From Pegoplata infirma (Eukaryota > Arthropoda > Insecta > Diptera > Anthomyiidae), in assembly GCA_963921195.1 (NCBI GenBank), contig OY992536.1, positions 90,377,007-90,441,006 on the forward strand: DNA of 64,000 nt, given 5' to 3'. Position numbers and translations under genes: made by a program. Under the pieces are notes generated by a model, which saw nothing but the letters and a program-made list of their open reading frames with translations, was not told where the DNA came from and ran no database searches. Shown piece by piece: positions 32,283-43,631 of this stretch; position 1 is the stretch's first letter; the number at the start of each line of letters is the position of its first letter.

Positions 32283-32438
32283 CTTTTTATTTAGAAATAA
32301 TAGAAATTTTTTTTTTTTTTAGAAAAAATTTACAAAATTGTTTTTCCTTCTTCTTTTGTTTTATTCACTTTGTAGACAGTGCTGCCATATTTGAAGATTT
32401 CCCTTTTTTGCATGTTTTTTGAAGTCCTAAAAAGTTAT

Positions 32439-34748
32439 GAGCGCCAAGATAGCAACGCGGGCTAGCAACGAAAAACCGGGAAGTCTATTTTTTTTGGAAT
32501 TTAAAGATAAATCCAAAAAAAAAACGGGAAAAGCTCTGGAAGTCTAAATTAAGATATCTGGACAACATTTTCAGGTACCTAGCCCTACAACGTCAAATAA
32601 AAAAGGGTGTTTTTCTAATGGCCATAAAATCTGGGATTAAACATTTTGGGAAGGCTATTAAAATGTCCAGCCAAACTGATACGTGGAATCATATCTGGGC
32701 ATCTCTAGTTTCCAAAACTAGTCGCGTGATTCAAATCCGCCGAACCGATTTAGAGAAAACAGGTTTTAAAAAAGGGTCTACTACTATGGTCCACAAAAAC
32801 TGGGATTAAAATTTCTGGGAAAGCTATTAAAGTGTCCAGCCAAACTGACACGTGAAATCATAGCTGGGAATCTCTTGTTTCCAAAACTGGTCGCATGACT
32901 CAAATCGGCAGAACCGATTTAGAAAAAACCAATTTTAAAAAAGGGTCTACTACTATTGCCCATAAAAACTGGGATTAAAATTTCTGGAAAAGCTATTAAA
33001 GTGTCCAGCCAAACTGACACGTGGATTCATAGCTGGGCATCTCTAGTTTCCAAAACTGGTCGCGTGATTCAAATCGGAAGAACCGATTTTGTGAAAACCA
33101 TAAAAACTGGGATTAAAATTTCTGGAAAAGCTATTAAAGTGTCCAGCCATACTGATACGTGGAATCATTGCTGAGCATCTCTAGTTTCCAAAACTGGTCG
33201 CGTGATTCAAATCCGCCGAACCAATTGAGAGAAAACCGGTTTTAAGAAAGGGTCTACTTGTATGGCCCATAAAAACTGGGATTAAAATTTCTGGGAAAGC
33301 TATTAAAGTGTCCAGCCAAACTGATACGTGGAATCATAGCTGGGTATCTCTAGTTTCCAAAACTGGTCGCGTGATTCAAATCGGCAGAACCGATTTTGAG
33401 AAAACCGGTTTTAAATAATTATCCACTACTAATGGTCATAAAATCTGGGATTACTACTAATGGTCATAAAATCTGTGATTAAAATTTCTGGGAAAGCTAT
33501 TAAAGTGTCCAGCCAAACTGACACGTGGAATCATAGCTAAGCATCTCTAGTTTCCAAAACTAGTCGCGTGATTCAAATCCGCCGAACCGATTTAGAGAAA
33601 ACCGGGTTTAAAAAAGGGTATACTACTGTGGCCCATAAAAACTGGGATTAAAATTACTGGGAAAGCTATTAAAGTATCCAGGCAAACTGACACGTGGAAT
33701 CCTGGCTGGGCATCTCTAGTTTCCAAAACTGGTCGCGTGATTCAAATCGGCCAACCCGATTTTTAAAAAACCGGTTTTAAAAATTGTCTACTACTAATGG
33801 TGATAAAATCTGGGATTAAAATTTCTGGGAAAGCTATTAAAGTGTCCAGTCAAACTGGCACGTAGAGTCATAGCAGAGCATCTCTAGTTTCTAGTTTCTA
33901 GTAGTTGACAATTATTTAAAACCGGTTTTCTCCAAATCGGTTCGGCCGATTCGAATCACGCGACCAGTTTTGGAAACTAGAGATGCCCATCTATGATTTC
34001 ACGTGTCAGTTTGGCTGGACACTTTAATAGCTTTCCTACAAATTTTAATCCCAGATTTTATGACCATTAGTAGTTGACAATTATTTAAAACCGGTTTTAT
34101 CAAAATCGGTTCGGCCGATTCGAATCACGCGACCAGTTTTGGAAACTAAATATGCCCATCTATGATTCGACGTGTCAGTTTGGCTGGACACTTTAATAGC
34201 TTTCCTAGAAATTTTAATCCCTCTAGACCCTTTTTTAAAACCGGGTTTCTCTAAATCGGTTCTGTCGATTTAAATCACGCGACTAGTTTTGGAAACTAGA
34301 GATTCCCAGCAATGATTCCACGTGTCAGTTTGGCTGGAGACATTAATAGCTTTCCCAGAAATGTTAATCCCAGATTTTATGACCATTAGTAGTAGAAAAT
34401 TTTTTAAAACCGGTTTTCTCAAAATCGGTTCGGCCGATTTGAATCTCGCGACCAGTTTTGGAAACTAGAGATGCCCAGCTATGATTCCACATATCAGTTT
34501 GGCTGAATACTTTAAAAGCCTTCCCAAAAAGTTTAATCCCAGATTTTATGGCCATTAGAAAAATACAATTTTTTATTTTTATTTGACGTTGTAGGATTAG
34601 GCACCTGAAAATGTTGTCTAGATATCTTAATTTAGACTTCCAGAGCTTTTCCCGTTTTTTTTTTTTATTTATCTTTAAATTCCCAAAAATAGACTTCCCG
34701 GTTTTTCCCAGTTTTTCGTTGCTAGCCCGTGTTGCTAACTTGGCACAC
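32439..34748. mobile_element. Foldback-type element between VPS51 and MMS19 (2,310 bp)
   Basis: About 230 bp at each end are inverted copies (GCCAAG-TAGCAAC, GGGCTAGCAACGAAAAAC, ACGGGAAAAGCTCTGGAAG, ACAACATTTTCAGGT). Between them are about eight tandem units of about 168 bp in one orientation (anchor GTGTCCAGCCAAACTG at about 32662, 32831, 33001, 33139, 33308, 33505, 33673, 33841), then four units in the opposite orientation (about 34007, 34177, 34326, 34495), with the switch at about 33885-33905. A 5-bp direct repeat GTTAT flanks it (32434-32438, 34749-34753). This modular, tandem-repeat TIR structure is that of Foldback elements. It fills almost all of the 2.7 kb between the two divergent start codons, leaving about 155 bp upstream of VPS51 and 220 bp upstream of MMS19 as ancestral promoter DNA. 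Confidence 0.85.
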
Positions 34749-34973
34749 GTTATTTTTTTTTGGAAAATATTCTAATCGATATGGCAGCCTAAAAAAAAAA
34801 CAGAGACGCTATAGAAAATAAATGACATTAATTGACATCTATTTATTATTGTCGTCCTTTATTCGCGTTCATTGACCACATTTATTTATAGGAACAATTC
34901 TTTTGTTCCCAACAGAAAAAAAACTTCTATAAATAAGGTTATCATATTATTGCAGTAAAATAGTGATAAAACA

Positions 34974-37900
34974 ATGGTTCCTTTAACACAAGCTTCACTA
35001 GAGGAAGCTATAAAGAGTGAAATATCTATAAAAAATATAGCCGAAAAAATTGCACAAGGTAAGTAAATGTAGGAAGAAGTTGGCCAAAAAGATATGTTGG
35101 ACATAAATGATAACTATATTACAGATATTATAAATAAGACCTATGAGATTGTAAATGTATGCGAACAACTAAATTTTGCACTAACCTCAAGTAATGTAGA
35201 ACAACGTGTCCAGGGTACAAGTCTGTTATCCTGCGTTTTAACCCAGTTACCTGCAGATGTCTTGACGGCGGAACAATTGGAAGTTTTGGCTAATTTCTAT
35301 GCTGCTCGCCTTAAAGATCACCATAATGTCATACCCTCCTTAATAGATGGCATTGAGGCCTTGATCCATATGAATAAGTTTTCCGGAAAATGTGTGGTCA
35401 TCATATTACAAAGTTTCTTTTTAAATACAACCTGTCAATCACAATTGCGTAGTGACCGTTATAAACTATTTAAAATTTTTAAATATGTATCAGAAACTTA
35501 TGTTGAAGGTAATTTTGTTTTTAATATTACCATTAATAATCATACTTGGGATCTGAGCATTGAAGCATTAGATTTTTTCATGTAAAATGCCTTTCAAATA
35601 ACAGGTATATTTCATACAAAAAGTAATGTCAGGTCCCAAGTATGTTAATAGTACGTCCTAATCTTAAGAATTATGATTTCTTTCTATTTTCTTTTTCCAG
35701 ATTTAAAAGCTATGTCTGGGGATTTTATTTATGGCATAATAAGTTCTCTTGATGGCGAACGCGATCCTAGAAATTTGGATTTTATTTACACTTTTATGCC
35801 CGATTTTATCAAGACTTATCCCTTGTTACATTTAAGCGAAGAAATGTTTGAAATATTTGCTTGTTATTTTCCCATAGATTTTAATCCTTCCAAAAATGAT
35901 CCTGATACTATAACAAGAGATAATTTATCTATTAAACTAACACAATGTTTGGTTGCCTCACCGGAGTTTGTCGAATGGTGTGTTGCATTGGCTTTGGAAA
36001 AACTAGAAAGTGAATTAGTTGTGGCTAAATGTGATTCGTTGGAGTTGTTGGTAAGTTACTTTTCTAAACCAAAATTCTAAAATTTTTAGCTGCTGTGATC
36101 ACTAAAGAAGAATTAAGCACCCAAAGTGCTAACAAGACAACGCTGTTCCTTATAAATATCAGACGATATTGTTTTTTTTTTTTATCGACTAGACTATTCA
36201 TTTTTCATATATGTAATTGGCGAATCAAAAAAAAAATTACAAACCCTTATAAATTTTCCTGAAACTTAAAATATATAGTGGGCGCATCGGCGTATACAGA
36301 GGGGGGCCCAACAACAACAAAAATATTTTTTTTATATGTATTGGAAAACACGAATCTCACGAAAAAAACAACAAAAAAAGGCAAAATTGCAGTTTATGGG
36401 GCACACTGAAATCGAAAAAACTAAAAACGCCATCCGCTTTAGAATTAAAAAAGAAAAAAACCAAAATTATTGATTAGTGGCGCCGGGAACTTTTTTTTGG
36501 GTCCTCTTTAATAGGGACATCCAGGGAAGGGACATCTTAAAAATTTTTTTTTTGTTTTAAAATTTTTTTCTGCGTAGCCGGCCTTCGGCCGGGCTTAGGG
36601 ATTACAAAATCCATGCATTAAACCCACCCTCTCCGCAAAGTAAAGTTTTCTTGGGTAGCAGGCCGGTTAAAATCAGTGCTAAATTCGCAACTTTGTGCGG
36701 GGCTTAGAGGTGCTTCCCGAGTCCGGCGCCACTAATCATTAATTTCGGTTTTTTTCTTTTTTAATTCTTGGTCGGGTGGCGTTTTTAGTTTTTTTAATTT
36801 CCGTGTGCCCCATAAACTGCAATTCAGCCCAAAAAAAATGTTGTTGTTGTTGTTGGGCTCTGAAAAAACAGTCCTGCATAGGCCGTTGAGTGGGCGACAA
36901 TACATTGGAAACTTTTTTATAGTAGATTCAATTTGTTAAAGACAAAGTTAACAATACTAAACGTTACTATTATCAAACGAGTATTATTATACAAAATACC
37001 AGTTGGAAAATGTGTCACTGAGGAAATTTCCACAGTGATTCCTTTAGGAAATGTCTTCAGGTTCTGACAAATCATAGGTAATCCTTGATGACATTGTCAG
37101 CAGTCAATGTTTGCTTTAAGAGTGTGGACAATTCCTATAAGACGTCTAAAAGGAAATGTCTTCAGAATAGCAGTATATTAAATTAGAATTTTATATCTGG
37201 GCAACTCTTCAATTTCCAAGAAAAAGATGTCAACATTGTCGATTTATTTAAAATAAAATTAAAATCTAACAAGTAGAATAAAAGTATTAAACAGACAAAC
37301 AATTTTCAAAACATAGTTTGGAACAAGTAGTTAGGTGTGGGACTAATAAACTGGAGGTTCCAGGTTCAAATCCAGTTGGGACTAAAAAAGGCGAAAAGTT
37401 TTTTCTAACTATGAGAAAGATAATTTATAAAGTAAAATGGATAAAAGTAAAACCTAAAGAAAATACGAAAATTTTTTGTATTTTCGCATGACCTACGTCA
37501 GACATTTCCCCAAAGAAGTCTTAGGTGACATGTTCCCAGAAGGTCAGCCATGACCACTGCTGACTTTGAGTGAGGACATTTTGAAAATTTGTATGAAACT
37601 GTCCTCAACCCAGTACATAGAGATGTCTTGTGGATGTCAGTAGTGACTCTGACATGTCACCGCTCCGTCACTGAGGATGGCTCGAGGACGTTGCCAACTG
37701 GGATGTTATGTAGGTAATTTTTTAACCTTTAATTTAAGCTTGTAGCGTAAATAATAAATGTGCTATGAAAGTCGATCTGGAAAATGAAATTTTTTTTTAG
37801 ACACTTTTCAGAACATTTTTTAAAAATAAGGGTTGCGATACTTCCCTTAGGTTAGGTTGTAAGTGACTGCTGACGTTTTACGTCAACACACGTATACTCT

Positions 37901-40900
37901 GAGATCCATTGTGATACCACGGGACTGTAATAGGTTTCCCTACTAGTCCCTGTCGTTAAACCAATTTGAACTTCTTATGAAACTCTTCCCCTTTTAAGTT
38001 CAAACAATTTTTTTAAGACAAAAATTTGTTTTGCTAGTTTGTAGAGTCCGAAACGAAATAGAAACAAAAGCGAACTGTGTCTTTATCACGAAGGTACAGA
38101 GAATGGCGTCAATGTGCATCACTGGTGCTCTTCGTACTACACCTACGGCTGCATTAGAAATCCTCCTTCACCTGATACCCTTGGACATATTGGGTAGGCA
38201 GTATGCAGCTGCGTCGGCAATTCGACTTAATAGCACGCTGCAATGGAGGAGCAGCGATTGTGGCCATAGCGCGATCTTGAAAAAGATAACAATACCACAA
38301 AATGTGGATTGTGCTCCCTCTTTGAGCCTCTTTGAGCGCCACTTTACCACTATGATACCATCCAGGGAGTCTTGGATGGGGGATACCCCGGGAAGTGGAG
38401 CTACCATAAATTTTTACACAGATGGATCGAGGCTGCACGAACAAGTGGGCTTTGGGGTCTATTCGGAAGAGCTTGGATTGAGCCTGGCTCGTAGATTGCC
38501 AGATCATTGCAGTGTTTACCAGACAGAGATGCTGGCAATAAAGGAAGTGGCTGACTGGTTGAGCTGCAATGTCTTGTCTACAACCGCAGTCAACATCTAT
38601 ACTGACAGTCAAGCCGCGGTCAAGTCCCTGGATTCAATGTTTCTGAAAACAAGATCTGCCCTTAACTGCCGCACGTCTTTAAATGAGATGGCCAAGCAGT
38701 TTAACATACGACTCATATGGGTCCTAGGGCACAGAGACATTCCAGGGAATTGCAAAGCCGATGAGCTTGCAAGACTAGGAACTACCTTACAGGTTCCAAC
38801 AGAATTGGAATGTGTTGGTATGCCTCTAGAAACTTGCAAGCAAAACCTACGGTTTTGTTCTGCGACGGAGACTAATCAAAGATGGGCAAATGGATGGACG
38901 TGTGAGACAACACGACTGATTTGGCCTTCTCTTAATCAGGGGGCGCACAAGTGAGCTGATATCGCTTCCAAGAGGAGAGATTTCGACGGTGGTTTCTATA
39001 ATTACCGGACACTGTCTTATAGGGAAGCACGCAGAGCGGTTAAATGTGCCGTCGAATGACTTTTGCGGAAGTTGCATGGATGAAGAGGAGTTGGAAACTA
39101 TCGAACACTTTATTTGCCATTGCCCGGCACTTTCTGGTCAGCGACTTGCTTCACTGGGATCTAGGGAGCTGTACGATCTTTCTGATTTGTCGGATGTCAA
39201 AATTCCACATCTAAGGAGTTTCATAAGAAGCTCAAACTGGTTTAACGACAGGGACTAGTAGGGAAACCTATTACGATCCCGTGGTATCACAATGGACCTC
39301 AGAGTCTACGTGTGTTGACGTAAAACGTCAGCAGCCACTTACAACCTAACCTAACCTTGTAGAGTCCGACCGAATATTCGGTTTCGGTATCGGTTTTGGC
39401 CGAATATTGGGGTTTCGTCCTTTATTCGGTATTCGGAAAAATTTTGAACCGAAAATTTTTGGTTCTTAAAAAATATTTTGTTGTTTTAATATTGCACAAT
39501 GTAAACACGAGCAGTCGTTGTATTTGGTTATTGTTACTCGTTATTATTCCTGAAGATGTCATCCGAAGGATGGAGAAATATTTAAAATAATAAAAATTAA
39601 AATTAATATATTTTTGTAAAAACAACTGTGGCCTCGAGCTTGTCTATTAATTAATATAGAATTGAATAAAAAAGGTCGAATAAATATAATAATATTATAA
39701 ATTTTAATATTTAATAATTTTTTTATTTTATTTTTATTTGTCATATAGTATCAAGCTGCATTAAAATTTCCATGTGAAAGTATTGAAAATCATTTCGAAG
39801 AAATTTGGACAGCACTTAAAGCCGAAGTATTTCCTGGAACCGACAATAAAGATATTATAGCTTTAGCATTGCGTGCCTTACGTTGCATATTAGAACAAGC
39901 TACAGCTGCCTCCAAAACTACAATTAGTCATAACTACCAAACTATAATATTGGGTACAATTTTAACACATTTAAGTGATGTTAAACATCGTCTATTCAAT
40001 CCTGCCTCATCAATAGCTTTAGTTTGTGTGGCTGGAGATCCGGTATTTGCCAGCGAAAAAATACTTAATACATTCTTATTGAAATTGAATGAAACATCTT
40101 CTGCTGCTGCTTCACTGGATGATGAACAATGTTTAAGAATTTACCTTATAATGGCACAAATATTTAGTATTGCCTCCGTTAAGGGTGAAGCGGTATTTAA
40201 GGCCATCAACACTGATGTTTGCTCGCAATTACATCTCTATATAATAAATCAATTAAAAACTATTGAATCAAATACAGATATAAATGCAGTAAATCAAGAT
40301 TTACTTAAAGCTGCTTTAGTTGTATTAACAGAATCTGCTCCAATTATTAATGAAACAAATCGAGTGCTCTTGTATAAAGTTTTAATGTCGTTATTAACAC
40401 ATGATTCGATTGACTTGGAACAAACACAAACGTTGATAGAACGTTTAGGGGCTTTACAACCCATTGAATTACAATCCAATTGTATTGATGGTTGCATACG
40501 TAATTTTGGAATATTTTCAAATTTTGTTAAGGAAAAAATTCTTTATAATCTTTTACCCCTTGTAAGGCAAATTGCTTTTACTGAACGTATTATGGATTTA
40601 CTATATCAGCAAGCATTTGGAAATGAAACTATATCCAATGATGTCCGCCTGTTGGCATTGAAAGCTTTAAACAAACTACTACAAAATGAAGATCAACGTT
40701 TTATTGAAGATCTACAGCACAATAGTGAATTAATTGATAAACTAGTGCATTTAGTTCAAAATAATAAAAACTTGGATTCCAACGTTTTGTCACAAGTTTC
40801 ATTAGCCCTCAGTTTAATAATTCAAACGTTAACAATTTCTGAACAATATATGATTGCAACACAATATTTAAATAATTTAAATTTACAATTAACAGCTGAT

Positions 40901-42618
40901 CTATATGTAGCCAAAGGTATTTTGGGTTTTCTGCATAAAGATATTAGTTTAGATGATCATTTTGAACGTTTAATGGAAGATCTTACACAACTTTCCCTGC
41001 TATCAGATGATGAGAATGTACGCGAAGTTGCCCATCATCTTATGTGTAGTTTGGTCAATAAAATTGATTATAATGTCAAAAATCGTAAAACGATAAAGCA
41101 GATAATTGCCAAACTGAAAGAAACCATTAAGAAAGAGAACAAAAAAGCTGTAGAAGCATTATCCTGGTTGGCCAAAGGTTTGGTAATGCGTGGTGCTGAT
41201 GAAGTTGGGGAAATTGTTGAAGCGGTAAGTTCAAATTATTTAGGTTTAAAGAAATTATTTTATGTTTTTAAATAATATTTTTATTTAGCTAGAAAAACTT
41301 ATTTTTAGAAAAAAAATTAATGTAAGAAAACTATCGATTGAAATTCTGAAAAATGTATTGAAACTCAGAAAAATAAAAAAAAAATTAGAAAATGTTTTAT
41401 ACCTCCACTTAAAGGTAGATGGTACATACAAGTTAGTCATTCCGTTTTAAACTCATTGAAATATAGTTCTGGGACTCGTAACATTTTAAGTATAGTAGAA
41501 TAAAAAAAATTGCCCGGACACTTGGAAAAATCAAAAGTTGAAGTAAAAATGTAACTCTACAAGTGATGCATCAGGGTTGAGACATTTCATAACAAAAGTG
41601 ACAGTTGTTTTTATATGAAATGTGTCAAGTTTGTGATAGGTCATTTGGGCCCGTGTGAAATGTCACGTGACCTATCAAGGACCGGTCACTTTTCCTGCAG
41701 GACATTATCTGAATTTCAATTGATGCTTTCTGAATTTTAAATATTTTCTTAATTAAATTTAAATTAACTTAGAAATCGTATAAACAATTATTTAAAAACA
41801 CTTTAAATCGATTAATTAGCTCATTTATACTATCATTAAAAAATATTTCCTTATTTGCAGCTTGCTGAACTTTTGGATCATCCATCATTAGCAACAGCAG
41901 CTTCTTTAGCATTTGATATAATCGCAGCCGAATATCCACAATTACATTTACCAGTTATTAAATACTTATTTCAACAAAAAATTTTCCATATGGTTTTAAC
42001 TAAATTGGGTCAAAAGTTGGAAACTTACTGTGAACATCATTTAACAGCATTTATATATGTATTGAAGACAACTCCTCATGCGGTACTGAAAATGAATATC
42101 GAAAAGGTAATTTGGTAAATAAGAAAAATTAACAAAAATATAATTTTTACTAAATTTTCCTTTTAGATTGGTCCCATTATATTTAAGTGTTTGGATTCAA
42201 ACAATGTCCATACTTTAAGTATATCTTTAAAAATATGTGAAGATTTTATAAAACACCAGGATGAATATTACCGGGGACATTTGAATCATTTGATACCAGC
42301 ATGTTTGAAATTATCAAAATTTAATAATGCTATGGTAAGTTTTTGTTGCTCCTTACATTTAATGCACTACAATTGGAATAGGTAGAGTCAACACTAATTG
42401 TGAATTTGTTTAATTTCTTTTTACAGCAAATACGAATTTTGGCTTTAAAATTGTTATACGATATTACCAAATATCCAACATTTGTTTTATTACCTTATAA
42501 AATGGATGTCGTTTTGGATTTAGCGGCAGCTCTTGATGATCCAAAACGTTTAGTACGTAATGCTGCTGTCGAGGCACGTAATTCTTGGTATTTAGTAGGA
42601 GCGCCAAACACCGAATAG
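34974..42618 (+). CDS. Mms19: MMS19 (cytosolic iron-sulfur protein assembly factor), 7 exons
   Basis: MMS19 is a HEAT-repeat scaffold that, with CIAO1 and CIAO2B, hands Fe-S clusters to DNA repair and replication enzymes such as XPD. Exons: 34974-35058, 35125-35508, 35701-36050, 39749-41224, 41861-42106, 42167-42334, 42427-42618; coding length 2901 nt, 966 aa plus stop. All introns are GT-AG and phases agree. Diagnostic segments: RLKDHHNVIPSLIDGIEAL near residue 85; SLDGERDPRNLDFIY; EEMFEIFACYFPIDFNPSKN with NDPDTITRDNL; and at the C-terminus VLLPYKMDVVLDLAAALDDP and KRLVRNAAVEARNSWYLVGAP. These match animal MMS19 N- and C-terminal domains almost in register. Size is similar to the human protein (1030). 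Intron 3 (3.7 kb) holds a hAT MITE and a retrotransposon; intron 4 (636 bp) holds two repeat scraps. It diverges from VPS51 across the foldback element. Confidence 0.95.
36285..36888. mobile_element. hAT-type MITE in MMS19 intron 3 (604 bp)
   Basis: Flanked by an exact 8-bp duplication AGTGGGCG (36277-36284, 36889-36896). Ends CATCGGCGTATACAG and CAACGGCCTATGCAG (inverted). The inverted arms extend about 170 bp and share CCCAACAACAACA, TTGCAGTTTATGGGGCACAC, ACTAAAAACGCCA and TGATTAGTGGCGCCGG. The centre has GCCGGCCTTCGGCCGG, a perfect short palindrome. No coding capacity. Confidence 0.88.
36999..37701. mobile_element. Possible small TIR element with CCAGTTGG ends
   Basis: CCAGTTGGAAAATG at the left and CGTTGCCAACTGG at the right are inverted. 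The body repeats GACATT/TCCTCA motifs and contains a B-box-like GGTTCAAATCC at about 37363. No clear duplication. Weak call. Confidence 0.35.
37847..37997 (-). mobile_element. Inverted 3'-end fragment of the same non-LTR family
   Basis: On the minus strand this matches the 3' end of the element at 38052-39356: the last about ten ORF codons, the short 3' UTR (CTAGTAGGGAAACCTATTAC, CGTGGTATCACAATGGA, CGTAAAACGTCAGCAG) and the AACCT tail. It faces away from its neighbour about 55 bp to the right. Confidence 0.8.
38052..39356 (+). mobile_element. 5'-truncated non-LTR retrotransposon (RNase H end of ORF2, 3' UTR, AACCT tail)
   Basis: Encodes the last third of ORF2: LHLIPLDILG and the RNase H domain with FYTDGSRL (Asp), YQTEMLAI (Glu), IYTDSQAA (Asp), WVLGHRDIPGN and CKADELARLG (Asp), all four catalytic positions kept. 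A Cys/His C-terminus follows (CGSCMDEEELETIEHFICHC). One extra base in a G run near 38939 shifts the frame, so the ORF is broken there and resumes at about 38955, ending at 39258. The 3' end is AACCTAACCTAACC. A 13-bp direct repeat TTGTAGAGTCCGA (38039-38051 and 39357-39369) marks the insertion. It lies in MMS19 intron 3, same strand as the gene. Confidence 0.88.
39357..39440. repeat. GAGTCCGACCGAATATTCGG repeat, solo end
   Basis: The target into which the preceding retrotransposon inserted. Related sequence lies at 59281-59316, 59721-59745 and 60570-60595. It continues with TTCGGTTTCGGTATCGG, a TTCGG-rich tract. Confidence 0.65.
41395..41470 (-). repeat. Mini-me-like scrap (MMS19 intron 4)
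   Basis: TACCTCCACTTAAAG, AGTCATTCCGTTTTAAAC and GAAATATAG match the 3' part of the better copies in reverse. Too short to be more than a relic. Confidence 0.5.
41555..41708 (-). repeat. GACCGGTCC / GTGACATGTCAC dispersed repeat (MMS19 intron 4)
   Basis: On the minus strand: CCTGCAGG, AAGTGACCGGTCCTTGATAG, GGTCACGTGACATTTCACAC, then GACCTATCACAAACTTGACA. Copies at 45850-45935 and 47683-47770 (+) and 58795-58885 (+) share this order. Confidence 0.7.
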
Positions 42619-42957
42619 TTCAATGAACTTATAATAAGATTTTTTTTTTGGAAAATTAAGCCCGTTTGACGTGGGTAGGATTTTTTTTTTTTAAATTTAT
42701 GTTATGTACATATTTTACATATAACACTGTGCAACAAATTTAAGGTTATCGAGTGTATCTGGAATGAAACAAAAAAAAAAAACCCCCAAAGGTTTTTAAA
42801 AACTCAACTTATTTTTTTATTGCCCACTGTAGTTTTTAATTTTTTTTGTCAAAGCCGTGTGGAATAAGTAAAATATATGATGTTAATGTGCTCCTGAGCT
42901 AATTTATGTGTTTAGATGTCTTTAGTAAAATTTAATGGTGGTTCTTTTTTTGAAACA
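42619..42957. other. MMS19 3' flank
   Basis: AT-rich 3' untranslated and intergenic sequence. No strong AATAAA was picked out; AATAAG occurs 17 nt past the stop. No other gene. Confidence 0.4.
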
Positions 42958-42959
42958 TA

Positions 42960-43625
42960 CCCAAGCAGAAATTGACGACGGTTCTAAAAAAAAAGCGTTC
43001 TGAAAGCACTGTAACAAAAAAAAAAAGCATTCTCAAAACGCTTTGCGAGCGTTTTTGAAAAGTGTTCTGAAAGCTCTATAACAAAAAAAAAAAGCAATCT
43101 CAAAACGTTTTTTTCGAACGCTTTGCGAGCGCATTCGAAAAGCGTTTTAAGAGTTCTTTAGATTTTTTTTTTTTTGAAAAAAAATTTCTAAGTTCCGAAA
43201 TTATTTTTGAATAACAATTTTTTGTCACTTTTTTTTGTTTTTTAAGTAAAAAAAACTCATCAAAATGTTTTTAGATTTTTTTTTTTTAAATTTTTTAAGT
43301 TTCGAAAATTTATTTAAAAAATTTTCCAAGTTTCTTGGAGTACAAAAAATTTTTTTTTTCGGATTTCACTTTGTATCAAACAAATTATTATAACCGAACT
43401 AAAACAGAAATTCTTCACTTTGGGGTTTTAAAGCGCTTTCATGACTTTAAAAAAAACGTTCTCAAAGCACTTTTTAACATCGCTTTTAAAACGCTTTAAA
43501 CCAAGCGTAGATCGATGTTATCAATTGGATCATCTGAAAGCGCTTTGAAGTTGGTATACAGAACGCTCGTACAACCGTCCACAGCGCTTTCACAACGCTT
43601 TTGCGATTGTATTTTTCTGATTGGG
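42960..43625. mobile_element. CCCA-end element, copy 3 (666 bp)
   Basis: Left end CCCAAGCAGAAATTGACGAC; right end (reversed) CCCAATCAGAAAAATACAAT. Flanked by TA on both sides (42958-42959, 43626-43627). The subterminal region repeats AAAAGCGTTCTGAAAGCAC and its inverse. Same subfamily as the adjacent copy 4, of which it is probably an internally deleted derivative. Confidence 0.8.
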
Positions 43626-43631
43626 TAGTAA

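Noticed and set aside
32618..34555. Small repeated frames (MAIKSG..., MPIKTG...)
   Set aside because: They are translations of the 168-bp foldback units in both orientations, not a repeat-protein gene.
37363..37373. Another tRNA-like B box
   Set aside because: An isolated GGTTCAAATCC without a matching A box at the right spacing or cloverleaf.
38154..38612. 152-codon minus-strand frame
   Set aside because: Antisense shadow of the RNase H coding region of the non-LTR element.
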